Assembly (NCBI GenBank): GCA_947044405.1
Contig: CAMRHE010000029.1
Coordinates: 186,001 to 250,000, forward strand
Source of the DNA: Leptodactylus fallax
Taxonomy: Eukaryota; Chordata; Amphibia; Anura; Leptodactylidae
Direction of reading: 5' to 3'
DNA length: 64,000 nucleotides
Shown piece by piece: positions 53,157 through 63,848 of the stretch (position 1 is the first letter of the stretch; the number at the start of each line of letters is the position of its first letter). The translations under genes were made by a program, and so were the position numbers. Under the pieces are notes generated by a model. It did no database searches. It had not been told where the DNA came from and saw only the letters and a list, made by a program, of their open reading frames with translations.

Positions 53157-53879
53157 AGGGGTTTTCCGGGCAAAATATGTTTTTCAAAAAAGGTCTGTTC
53201 TATTAATGGATTAATAAATGTACCCATATACCTTTAGCTGTGTTTTGAGTGATTTCTGGGTGTCTCTGGGAGCTCCTGGTATCTTCTGCATTTGTTTACA
53301 TGGTTCATCTTCCTGCTATGTAACTTCCATGCTAGCTACCTCTCACCTCCCTCCCCCCTTCCACCCATACACCCCCTTCCTTTCTCTCTAGCTATCCTGC
53401 ACACAACTACTAGCCCTTCCCTACCTACTCAGCTTAACCCCCGACCCCATTATATACTTACCTGTCTTATTCCTGCCCTTCCTTTTCTGACTGCCGGCGC
53501 GTGTTCTTGTCCCAGCACTGCTCTGTAGCGACAATCCACCTCTACTGTGCATGCATGGGAGGTGTGCAGTAGAGGTGGACTATCGGCAGCAGAGCAGTGC
53601 TGGGACAAGCGCCTGCAGTCAGAAAAGAGGGAGGAGCCATCCTGCAGAAAGAAGCCTGGAAGGTAAATATGATGGAGTGGAGGGGGAAGGGGGGGCGGGA
53701 GAAGAGTAGTAGCGATGTTCCGTTTCCAGAAACGGGGAAACTGATCGTTACTGGATAACCAGCAAATGTCAGGAATAAGGGCAAATATACATTTTTGATT
53801 AATTATGTTATTTAGAAAGTAGGAGGGGGGAGGGTGTTTAGAGTAGTGTAGGGATTTCCATTTCTCCCGGACAACCCCT
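53157..53879. mobile_element. TTAA-flanked miniature element (piggyBac-like), 723 bp
   Basis: AGGGGTTTTCCGGGC after TTAA (53153-53156) and CCCGGACAACCCCT before TTAA (53880-53883). An internal long hairpin occupies about 53488-53632: CTTGTCCCAGCACTGCTCTG and CCACCTCTACTG pair with CAGTAGAGGTGG and CAGAGCAGTGCTGGGACAAG. No coding content. Confidence 0.82.
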
Positions 53880-53883
53880 TTAA

Positions 53884-54973
53884 CATGTTAGAATATAATT
53901 AGTGCCAAAAATATAAATAGATCCAGGAACCACACATCTTTTTTAAAACCAAAAGAGAATGAATATGGACAGTGAATAAACGGATGTATAATAGGATGTG
54001 ACCTTGGGGGATATTTATACCAAAAATAACTGAGACCAAAGTAATTTACATAGATACAGTTTGTTCTAGGTTTAAAATATTCTAATGTTTATACTGTCTT
54101 TTTCACATGAGCAAATAAATAAAATAAATAAGAACAGATTTGTTTTTAGCAGGATAAGCTGTAATTTTTATTGATTCTATTTTTGGGTACATATGACTTT
54201 TTGATCATTTTTTATTGATTTTTTTTGGAAGTACAGGGACCAAAAATGTCAGGAACCCTTTTGATACAAAAGTTGCTATTGTCAGTGAAATCTAAGGGGT
54301 TAAATTCCCAATATAGTCGTTATCTCCAAACTTGGGCATTGCAGCAGAGTGTCAGCAGGCCAACACCATCTCCTTGCCATACATTTATGCCATGTTGTTT
54401 TAAGTGTACATTTGCCAAGCTATAAATTTAGCACATGTTGCCAGTGTGAAATGAAAATTGTCACTGACCTAGAAGTTAGTCACCCAAGAGTTCTGGATGC
54501 AAGCAAACTTATTTAATATCCAAACTGACAGAAATACCAGTAGACCAGTATTGTTGAGTTTATACAGTCCCAAATGCACAGTTTTTCCAACCACAGTCCC
54601 AGAGGAGGGGTATGTGAAAGGGCTTATCGAAGTACCTGGCTCAGTTTCAAAATATGTAGGCTGGTTTCCAGTGTCCGAGGTCCAAAACTGTACGCTGTTA
54701 ACATACAGAAAAGCCTTAGTCATGGCAAATACACCAATGGCACCAATCGCCCGCTTTTATATTAGGTGCCACTGTGACATCACACATCATAAAGTCTGCA
54801 CATAGGTCTTGCAGACTGGTATCTGCGGATCTATTACAGTTCCATACCAATCTGCCCTAGTCAGGGACACACTGATAGCAACTGTTCTGGAATAGTGTTT
54901 GAGTTACTGTAAGTCACCCACTTAGGGATTCACTCATACTGACATTCAAGAAAGCTACTCCCATGCAAAATTA
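53884..54973. other. Gene-free interval with possible minus-strand promoter
   Basis: 54180-54300 is a diverged copy of the repeat at 1350-1450. On the minus strand there is TATAAAAGC at 54761-54753, preceded by TGATGTCACAGTGG, a CRE-like/TATA arrangement, and TTAAATAAG near 54515. This could be a solo LTR read from the minus strand (TGTGAAATG at about 54444 would be its terminal complement), but the ends are uncertain. Confidence 0.35.
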
Positions 54974-56040
54974 TGTAGAGTCCCTCTGCTAGTGACATTC
55001 TTCAGCAAGTAAACAGTTAATGTTGTTTTAGTTCAGACTGTGCTTTGGGATCAGATGACACTCAGAGCTATTCAGTGGAGAGACAGTGTAAAAACTACAG
55101 GACCCACGATCCAACGGGAGTGAGTTGGGGGAGGAGAGAAGAGAGGAAGTGAAGAGAGTGGGTTGTTCTTGATCTAGGACATTTTGTGGATCACCTCAGA
55201 AAGGACCTGTAAAGAACCTGCCTGTTAGCAGACATGTGCCCGGGCCGGGAGTACAAGTTACAGTTTGTGGACATTACTAGATAGCTGGATGAGAGACAGC
55301 ACGGTGTGAGGCTGCCACCATTTCACTAAAGACACATGTTGGAATTGTAATGCAGTCAGCCATTTCAACTAAAGGAAAAAAGCAGTGGCACATGCATGCA
55401 GGAGCCACACCAGATGCAGCCCCAGTTTTCAATTATAATTCTGCAGATTGGAGTGAAATACAGAGATAAATGCCAGGGATGTGAAGTGTATCTGTAACAG
55501 TAAGGGGAACAAGTGAGAGCCAGCAGCCTGAGGTTCCCCCACCTGCCTGTAAGGAGAGAGACTACACCTAAAGCTCATCCGCACCTCTGCATGGTTATTT
55601 GGGATTCATTTGGGAGCTGCACAGTTGTGGATATATCAGACTCTATGTTTTGGTACTAGAGGACTATGGACACATTTTGTTCTCCTTAAACCTGTTTTTC
55701 CCTCACCTCAGACACAAGCTTCTGAGGGTATTTTGAACCAGTTGGACCATAGAAGTGGAGTTATTGTGTGATTAGATGCATGCATGTGAACTAACAACAT
55801 TACCTTAATGTCATTACTGGTGGTTAGCCAGCCAATCATTTGATATTCTGTCATTTTATATTGCTACTTATATACTTTATAACTTTTTGAGGAAATTCTA
55901 CTAACCTGTTCCAATAAATGTTTTCTGCTGACAAAGGATAATCGTGTCAGAAAGTTGGGGAATATTTGGGGTGTCACCAAGGCTCTAGGCAGGGGTTACA
56001 TCCCATAATCAAATCAAAGCCCACCCACGGGTGTTCTACA
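54974..56040 (+). repeat. Gypsy-B 5' LTR
   Basis: 1067 bp, nearly identical to the 3' LTR apart from small indels and an exactly inverted 19-bp segment at 55105-55123. The polyadenylation signal CCAATAAATG is at about 55911. Confidence 0.93.
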
Positions 56041-56044
56041 TTTT

Positions 56045-56062
56045 TGGGGGCTCGTCCGGGAT
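56045..56062 (+). promoter_or_regulatory. Gypsy-B primer-binding site, tRNA-Pro type
   Basis: TGGGGGCTCGTCCGGGAT lies four bases after the LTR. This 18-mer is the tRNA-Pro primer-binding site also used by many gammaretroviruses. Confidence 0.9.
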
Positions 56063-56131
56063 AATTTGTGGCCTGCCTACTGGTGAGTGACTCCGCCCCA
56101 AAGTGTCTCAAACAAGCCAGAGACAGCAAAG

Positions 56132-57328
56132 ATGGCAGAAACAACTCTGGACTCACTGGCTGTTTCAGAGTGGTGCAGAAGCTTTCAACTAGACCAGAGT
56201 CACTGTTTAGGCCTGTTAGTCTCCACTGCTATCCTTACCCAGCGACAGATTTACCAGATAATGGATGAGACTTTACCCGGCAGTCGTTTCATTAGAGGCC
56301 TGAATCAAGACCAGAGCAATAACAGCATGAGAGTCCTATTGGAATTAGACTGCCCTGTCGCTAATTTAGTGGTGCATAACAGTTTTGAAGTAGGAGCTGA
56401 AAAATACAAAGTGCAAATAGTCGTACCAGCCGAAGACCAGCAGATACCGCTTCCAAGTCATCCTTCGGCTCAAACAACTACTACCGCCTTAAATCGGCCC
56501 AGAGTTTCTGAATGCTCTTGGTGATTTAGTGGAAAAGTGTGCTAAGTCGGGACATTCAACGGCTAGATACAAACGTCTGCCAATGTTCTCAGGGACTCAG
56601 CCTCTCCCAACTGAAGAAGAAAGCTTTGAGGCCTGGATGGAACAGGCTCTGCAAGGTCTGGATGAATGGGAAGTTTCAGAACCTTTAAAAAGGCAAAGGA
56701 TAGCGGAAAGTTTGAAAAGGGTAGCGGCTGATACTATTAGGAATCTTAAGCTGCGTAAGAAAGAGTGCACTGCACGTGACTACCTGGAGGCCCTACAGGA
56801 TGTGTTCGGCAGGACAGAGGGGGTTTCTGAACTTCTGTGCCAGTTTGAGCACACTTACCAAGAAAAGGGAGAGAAGCTGTCTCTTTATATTACAGCGGCT
56901 GGATAAAATATTGCATCAAATAATGCTAAAGAAAGATATGGATGTCAATTCGGTGGATAGTGTCAGAGTGAGACAGCTACTTCGAGGAGCTCTACCCTTG
57001 GACCCGGTTATGCTCAAGTTGAGGTCCCAAGGGGGCTGTGGTGCACTTAGATATAACCAGTTGGTCAAGTTGGTTCGAGAAGAGGAAGCCATGTTGGAGG
57101 AAGAGGGGGTCAGTGTAAGGGTCCCAGGAACATTCAGTGCTAAAGTGCAGACAGCACAAGCTTGTTGTGCAGGGGAGGAGTTAGCTCAGCTGAGGGAACA
57201 AGTGTCAATGCTAACTGAGCTGGTGACCCTAGTAGCTGGTACTCAGTTACAACCGGATAAAAAGACTGAGACTGTCCTTCCGGGTACTGCCGACCAGAAG
57301 GAAAAGCAGGGAAAGGATGCCATAAATC
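56132..57328 (+). pseudogene. gag: Gypsy-B gag, PNMA-like, frameshifted
   Basis: ATG at 56132 (AAAGATGG context) gives MAETTLDSLAVSEWCRSFQL, matching the N-terminus of PNMA-family proteins (LxxWCR start, then an RRM-like fold: MRVLLELDCPVANLVV). After a 1-bp break near 56505 the capsid-like part follows: LPMFSGTQPLPTEEESFEAW, EWEVSEPLKRQRIAESLKRV and YLEALQDVFGRTEGVSELLC. A second break near 56895 leads to QIMLKKDMDVNSV, YNQLVKLVREEEAMLEEE. PNMA genes of mammals are domesticated Ty3/Gypsy gags, and this element has the retrotransposon form. Confidence 0.85.
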
Positions 57329-58500
57329 TGTTACAAGTGCGGAGGAAGAGGGCATGTTAGGAGACAATGCCCAAGCTCTGAAACCTCAAAGGAAGTGCCG
57401 ACAGGAAAGCAGCTGGGAAACTTCAGGGGGGCCCCAGTGAAGGAGTCAGCTGGGCGTTCCAAAGGAAGGAACTCCAATCAAGCCAAACGTAGGGTCGACC
57501 ATTCCACCTTCAACTCTCAAGCTAAAATCAAAACGGAGACCCAACCTCTACCACTAAAGTGCGTGAGAGACAAAACTAAAGCCATAACACGGGAGATCAG
57601 TGCAGGAGAGTCCGCCATGCATGACCCTTCTCAAAGTACCACGAGTCAGCCCAAAACCAGACCCCAGAAGGTTGTGTCAGGCACAACAGACACAAGATCA
57701 AGAATACCTCCTAAGTTAACAGGGCCTTCCCCAGTAGTCTCAGTCCGGATTGAAGGAGTGTACAGCAAAGTCCTGTTGGATACTGGCGCTCAGATAACAG
57801 TGCTTTTTAGGGACTTCTACCAAAAGCATTTAAAGCATCTCCCTCTTCACAAGTTAGAGAATTTGGAGATCTGGGGCCTCAGCGACACAAAGTTCCCTTT
57901 TGATGGTTATGTATCTCTCAAGTTGGAGTTTCCTTCCTCTGTGGTGGGGTCAACTGAAGTCTTCGAAACTTTGGCTGTTGTTTGCCCCAGGCCAAGAGAA
58001 GGTGGGGAAGCAGCCATGCTGATAGGCACAAACACCGACTTTGTGCGAAGAATGCTGACACCAAAATTGGTGAAAGAGCCAGAGGCAGTGCACCCAGTGT
58101 TGAGGCCAATGTTTGCCCTGCTAAAGTCTCAAGAAAGATACCAGAAGGAAGATATCGGTCATGTGTGGACTCAAGCCAGTAAAGAATATATTGTTTTGCC
58201 CGGTAAAGTTACCTGCTTGAGGGCCAAGATTAAAATGTACCGTGACAGTACCAGTTCTCACCTTATGATGGAGATGGATCCTGAAGCAGATTTACCTCCT
58301 GGAGTAGAGTTAGTGCCAGAAGTCTGGCCATCGAACAAATTAAAGCATCCACGGGACTCTCTTCTAGTGGGGTTGAAGAATACTGGGAGTGCTCCAATAG
58401 TGTTGCGGCCCTCTGTACGCCTCGGAAAGGTTTACAATGCTACCCCTTTACCCACCACAGCCCTCCTTGAAGCAAGGCCAGAAGCTGTTGAGGCCGATTG
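57329..58500 (+). pseudogene. Gypsy-B zinc knuckle and protease
   Basis: The frame begins with the CCHC knuckle CYKCGGRGHVRRQC (57329-57370), in the same frame as the protease, so nucleocapsid and protease are continuous here while the upstream Gag is in another frame. After a basic/Ser-Thr linker comes the active site VLLDTGAQITVLFRDFY (about 57773-57823) and, further on, EAAMLIGTNTDFVRRML. The C-terminal part (GLKNTGSAPIVLRPSVRLGK) resembles the linker before RT. It stops at TGA 58498-58500. Confidence 0.85.
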
Positions 58501-59783
58501 ATAAGGTGGATATAGGAGGAGGTCGGATGTCACCAGAGTGGATAGACAAAGTTCGAGAGTTGTTCAAAGCACAAAAAAACTGTTTCTCCGCACACGAGCT
58601 GGATATGGGATGTGCAAAGAGTGCGCAGCACTAGATACGATTGAAAGATGATAGACCTTTCAGAGAATGCCCTCGAAGAGTAGCCCTCGGTGATTTGGAG
58701 GATCTACGAAAGCATCTGGAAGAACTTAAAGCAGCCGGGATAATCAGAGAGTCCCGAAGTCCCTATGCTTCGCCTATAGTTGTGGTGCGCAAGAAGAATG
58801 GCACCATCCGGATGTGTGTTGATTACCGGACTTTAAATCAGCGGACCATTCCTGATCAGTACGCCACCCCTCTAATTGAAGATGCTTTAAATTGTTTGGT
58901 GGGGAGTAAGTGGTTTAGCGTATTGGATCTGAGGAGTGGATACTATCAGATTCCAATGAGCCCTGAAGACAAGGCGTTGATGGCTTTCATCTACCCAGGT
59001 GGATTTTTCGAATTTGACAAGATGCCGCAAGGGCTCATGGGGGCTCCAGCTACATTCCAGAGACTCATGGAGAAGACGGTCGGCGACATGCATCTGCTGG
59101 AAGTGATTGTATATCTGGATGATATAATAGTGTTTGGGAAAACACTGGAAGAACACACCGACCGGCTGATGAGAGTCTTGGACCGGTTTAGGCAAGAAGG
59201 ATTGAAGCTGTCTCTGGAGAAGTGTAAGTTTTTCCAGCCGTCTGTTACGTATGTAGGGCATGTGGTTTCAGCTGAGGGGATAGCCACTGACCCAGCAAAA
59301 CTGGAAGCTGTGGCATCATGGCCCAGGCCTCGAACTATCACTCAAGTACGCTCTTTCCTGGGTTTCTGCAGCTACTACAGGAGATTTGTCAAGGGGTTCT
59401 CCAAAATAGCAAGACCGCTCAATCAGCTGCTGCAGAATGAGGTGGAACCTGGTGACGCTGATGAAGAGGCGACTCTTCGGAAACCAAAGGGGCCCAGAAA
59501 TTCAAAGGAGTATATTGAAGACCGTTGGAGTCCTGAATGTGAGCAGGCTTTCGAACAGTTGAAGTATTGCCTTACCCATGCTCCAGTGCTAGCCTACGCT
59601 GACCCTGCCAAGCCATATGTACTACATGTGGATGCAAGTCGAGAAGGTCTTGGAGGAGTGTTATATCAAGAACATGATAAGAAACTAAGACCAGTGGCTT
59701 TTGTGAGCAGAAGTTTGTCTCCCACGGAGAAGAATTATCCAGCTCAAATTGGAATTCTTGGCTCTAAAATGGGCTGTGGTTGA
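58501..59783 (+). pseudogene. pol: Gypsy-B reverse transcriptase and start of RNase H
   Basis: After a short frame (58437-58634, ELFKAQKNCFSAHELDMG) and a TAG, a 380-codon frame opens at 58641: RKKNGTIRMCVDYRTLNQRT, FSVLDLRSGYYQIPMSPEDK, MPQGLMGAPATFQRLMEKTV and the active site VIVYLDDIIVFG (YLDD at 59112-59123). The connection region FLGFCSYYRRFVKGFSKIAR follows, then the RNase H start YVLHVDASREGLGGVLYQ. A frame break near 59748 (NYPAQ, then a shift) ends it. All RT catalytic residues are present. Confidence 0.92.
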
Positions 59784-61250
59784 CAAATTGCATGACTACT
59801 TGTATGGGGCTGAATTCGAAGTTCAAACTGACAATAACCCCTTGACTTACATCCTTACCACTGCCAAACTGGATGCTACAGGACATCGGTGGATGGCTGC
59901 CCTGTCAAATTACAACTTTAGCCTCAAGTACCGCCCAGGAAAGGAAAATGGGGATGCCGATGGACTGTCCCGAAGACCTCATGGCCATCTGCACCCTGAT
60001 GAAGAGTGGGTGGAAATTCCTGCACCTGGGGTGAGAACCATGTGTCAATATGTCAGCTGTTCTCAAGATGGGTGCTGGGCACGAAAGCTGGGGCTTCATG
60101 AGGAGAGTGTGCCGGAAGTCTACTGTAATCTGGTTACTTTGCAAGCTTCACCTCTTCCTGCTATTACGCGGAGTGATTTGAAGAGAGATCAAGGAGAAGA
60201 TTCACTATGTCGGCTTGCTGTAGAGGCCTTACAGAAACGGCAAGCTGATATACTGCACACAGATGATCATCCGTTGGCTAGACTCCTTGTCAAAGAATGG
60301 GATCGGTTGAAAATCCGCCATGGGCTGATTTACCGAAGAGCCCCAAGTCATTTAGACAGTGAGAAATGGCAGCTACTACTCCCTCAAAAGTACAAGGAAG
60401 TAATACTCCAATCACTGCATGATGATCATGGTCATCTGGGTTATGACCGAACTTTAAGCCTAGTCAGGGACAGATTCTACTGGCCATGTATGAAGCAAGA
60501 TGTAGAGGATTACTGCCGGTCTTGCCTTCGCTGCATTCAGAGGAAAACCCTGCCTGCTAGAGCCGATCCCCTAGGGAAAATGGAAAGTCAAGGGCCGCTG
60601 GACCTTGTTTGTATAGACTTCTTATGCATTGAACCAGATGAAGGCGGAGTCAGCAATGTCTTAGTGGTGACTGACCACTATACAAGATACGCTCAGGCTT
60701 TCCCTACATGTGACCAAAAAGCCATCACAGTGGCGAAGATACTTGTTGAAAAGTTCTTTGTGCACTATGGCCTTCCGAGGAGGATACATTTGGATCAAGG
60801 GCGTGATTTTGAAAGCAATTTGATTCATGAGCTACTCACATTGCTGGGGGTACAAAAGAGTCGTACAACCCCATATCACCCACAAGGGGATCCTCAGCCA
60901 GAGCGCTTTAACAGAACCCTGTTGGACATGTTAGGCACACTGTCGGCTGAGAAGAAAGTCCATTGGAGCCGGCATGTAGCTACTGTCGTCCATGCATACA
61001 ACAGTACCAGAAGTGATGCTACAGGATTCTCTCCATACTTCCTCATGTTTGGAAGAGAGGCTCGACTTCCAGTTGATTTGGTGTTCGGTGTTACTGCCGA
61101 TGACACATCAGTGCAGTCACATGCGAGCTATGTAAAAAGATTAAAGGAAAACTTGAAACAGGCCTATGAACAGGCTGAAGCTGCTGCTGGGCGACGTCAC
61201 CATCAAAATAAAGCTCGGTATGACAAAAAGGTGAAGGTCCATGACTTACA
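59749..61250 (+). pseudogene. pol: Gypsy-B RNase H end and integrase
   Basis: The frame continues the RNase H (LALKWAVVDKLHDYLYGAEF, QTDNNPLTYI, NGDADGLSRRPHG). The integrase has the zinc domain HDDHGHLGYDRTLSLVRD with CRSCLRCIQRK (HHCC) and a catalytic core VVTDHYTRYAQAFP, LDQGRDFESNLIHELL and YHPQGDPQPERFNRTLLDML, giving D, D and E. The ALSNY/KYRPGKEN link is typical of Gypsy. The frame is open for 556 codons to 61419, though after about 61250 the homologous frame is a different one. No chromodomain is seen. Confidence 0.92.
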
Positions 61251-62074
61251 ACCAGGAGAGAGTTCTTCTAAGAAATCTGGGCCTTCATGGAAAGAACAAA
61301 CTGGCAGATCATTGGGGTTCACAAATCTACATCATCTGCTCGCAGTTGTCCAACATCCCAGTGTATCAAATTCGACCAGAAGGGAAGGATGGACCCATAA
61401 AGTCATGGCATCGAAATAATCTTATGCCTTTGACAGAATCTGCGAGGATCATAACTCCAGAACCTAGAATGGCTCAGCGTAAACCCAACTCTAGGCGGTC
61501 TAGGAGACTCAGGCGAAGGGAACCTTTACTTCTAACTCAGGAAGATATTGCCCCAATAAAAGACACAGATATAAGTGAGGATGAGTGGGAGCTGGATGAG
61601 TTTTTCTATGACTGGAATGTGGATCCTCCACTAGACATTAATTTGAATATCAATGCTCCAGAATTCATTCCCCAACAAATTCAAAAGGAGCTGAATGATC
61701 AGTCTGCCCCAGATGCAGATGATTCCTTGCCAAGTGACAGTGGAGATGGCACCGGTTCTCCTGATGAAGACCTTCAAAATTCTGCTGAAGCAACTCTTCC
61801 TAGTCATGAGGATAAGGGAAATGAAGTTGTGCAAGACACATGTCAAGAAAAGGAACAAGATGTGTCTGGGCCAGGTCATGAGTCAAGCTCCTCTGTTCCA
61901 AGTGCTGAAACAAGACCTTCAAGAACCATTAGACCTCCACAGAGACTTACCTATGATTCCCTGGGTCATAGTACTCAAGAGCCTATTAGGACTACTTATC
62001 GACTGACCTTCGCCCATTCTCCCTTAATCATTAGTTCACTTGGTGACACCCCCGCCCCAGGAAAAGTGTGGTAA
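61251..62074 (+). pseudogene. Gypsy-B integrase C-terminus with acidic extension
   Basis: The frame 61241-62074 starts at a break near 61250. It contains the GPY/F-like end of the integrase (ADHWGSQIYII, then IPVYQIRPEGKDGPIKSWHR), then a basic patch (KPNSRRSRRLRRREP) and about 190 codons rich in Asp, Glu and Ser (SEDEWELDEFFYDWNVDPPL, SLPSDSGDGTGSPDEDLQN). It ends 143 bp before the 3' LTR. The extension has no known domain that I can name. It may be a tethering tail or a late Gag-Pol end; the role is unknown. Confidence 0.7.
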
Positions 62075-62203
62075 TGTACCTTGGTGGGATGTTCCTCTTG
62101 CATATAATGCTAATGCTCATTTGATGGTATATTAATAGTTTTACATTGGATGTTCACCCATGTTTTTTTTTTGCTTTCTCATCTTGAGAGGACTCAAGAC
62201 TTT

Positions 62204-62217
62204 AAGTGGGGGGAGAA
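62204..62217 (+). promoter_or_regulatory. Gypsy-B polypurine tract
   Basis: AAGTGGGGGGAGAA lies directly before the 3' LTR TGTAGAG at 62218. Confidence 0.88.
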
Positions 62218-63844
62218 TGTAGAGTCCCTCTGCTAGTGACATTCTTCAGCAAGTAAACAGTTAATGTTGTTTTAGTGGAAGAGTGAAGAAATCAGGCGAT
62301 ACCTTTTAGAGGCTAACTGAGTATATTTATAAATAAGCTTTCAGGAGTACTCGCTCCCTTCATCAGACATGGTGTGATACAAGAACTGAAAATTAACAGA
62401 TTTTTATACACATGGTTTTCAAAGCATTTTAGAGTCTTTAAAAAAAATTGTAATCTAAGTAGAGAAGTTATTTACAACAGGTCAAAAAAACAGTCTGGAA
62501 ACTTGTGGTGCGTGACGGAGGGATCAGTAATTCTTGCTGTTATCTGTTTGCTATCAGGAGGTGATTTGTGTCCCTCACAGTTCATACATAGTGTGATTTG
62601 AAGCTGGCATGAATATTGAGTTCAGTTCATGGTTCAAACAGTGTGACATGAAGCTGGCATGAATATTAAGTCCTAATTGCAGAGTTTGAAATTTTTGCAT
62701 AAATTTGTACTCTATTTCTTTCCTTTTCTCCTGTGTCTTAAAATGTCCCATTAAAACCACAACCCGCAAATCTTCAATAGAGTGGTTTTCTCCGGAGAAA
62801 TGTGCGGCCACTGGGAGATGTTTTAGTTCAGACTGCTTTGGGATCAGATTACACTCAGAGCTATTCAGTGGAGAGACAGTGTAAAAACTACAGGACCTCA
62901 CTCCCGTTGGATCGTGGTTGGGGGAGGAGAGAAGAGAGGAAGTGAAGAGAGTGGGTGGTTGTTTTTCTTGATCTAGAGGACATTTTGTGGATCACCTCAG
63001 AAAGGACCTGTAAAGAACCTGCCTGTTAGCAGACACGTGCCCGGGCCGTGAGTACAAGTTACAGTTTATGGACATTACTAGATAGCTGGATGAGAGACAG
63101 CACGGTGTGAGGCTGCCACCATTTCACTAAAGACACATGTTGGAATTGTAATGCAGTCAGCCATTTCAACTGAAGGAAAAAAGCAGTGGCACATGCATGC
63201 AGGAGCCACACCAGATGCAGCCCCAGTTTTCAATTATAATTCTGCAGATTGGAGTGAAATACAGAGATAAATGCCAGGGATGTGAAGTGTATCTGTAACA
63301 GTAAGGGGAACAAGTGAGAGCCAGCAGCCTGAGGTTCCCCCACCTGCCTGTAAGGAGAGAGACTACACCTAAAGCTCATCCGCACCTCTGCATGGTTATT
63401 TGGGATTCATTTGGGAGCTGCACAGTTGTGGATATATCGGACTCTTTGTTTTGGTACTAGAGGACTATGGACACATTTTGTTCTCCTTAAACCGGTTTTT
63501 TCCCTCACCTCAGACACAAGCTTCTGAGGGCATTTTGAACCAGTTGGACCATAGAAGTGGAGTTATTGTGTGATTAGATGCATGCATGTGAACTAACAAC
63601 ATTACCTTAATGTCATTACTGATGGTTATTTAGCCAATCATTTGATATTCTGTCATTTTATATTTCTACTTATATACTTTATAACTTATTTTAAGGAAAT
63701 TCTACTAACCTGTTCCAATAAATGTTTTCTGCTGACAAAGGAAAATTGTGTCAGAAAGTTGGGGAATATTTGGGGTGTCACCAAGGCTCTAGGCAGGGGT
63801 TACAGCCCATAATCAAATCAAGGCCCACCCACGGGTGTGCTACA
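62218..63844 (+). repeat. Gypsy-B 3' LTR, split by a PLE fragment
   Basis: LTR sequence 62218-62275 and 62819-63844 is collinear with the 5' LTR. The 543-bp insertion between is PLE-D. The 19-bp segment 62898-62916 is inverted relative to the 5' LTR. Confidence 0.93.
62276..62818 (-). mobile_element. PLE-D: 5'-truncated Penelope-like insertion
   Basis: It begins with the PLE terminal repeat (AGTGAAGAAATCAGGCGATA … CATCAGACATGGTG, also in the pair at 40213), with a hammerhead-like core on the minus strand (TTTC 62339-62342, TCATCAG 62360-62366). The rest, on the minus strand, codes for the C-terminal end of a PLE GIY-YIG protein (VAAHFSGENHSIEDLRVVVL, KEIEYKFMQKFQTLQLGLNI; about 62818-62660). 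An 8-bp duplication TGTTTTAG flanks it (62268-62275, 62819-62826). Confidence 0.87.
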
Positions 63845-63848
63845 ATTA

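Larger units (their letters stand above)
54974..63844 (+). mobile_element. Gypsy-B: Ty3/Gypsy retrotransposon with PNMA-like Gag
   Basis: The LTRs 54974-56040 and 62218-63844 (the second enlarged by a PLE insertion) start TGTAGAGTCCC and end CTACA. The duplication ATTA flanks both sides (54970-54973, 63845-63848). A tRNA-Pro-type primer site follows. The order is gag, protease, RT, RNase H, integrase, acidic C-terminal extension, polypurine tract. Several single-base frame changes interrupt otherwise well-preserved coding sequence, suggesting a moderately young, recently inactivated copy. Confidence 0.94.

Noticed and set aside
57918..58182. Open frames antisense or out of frame in the Gypsy-B protease region
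   Set aside because: Shadows of the protease frame with no motifs.
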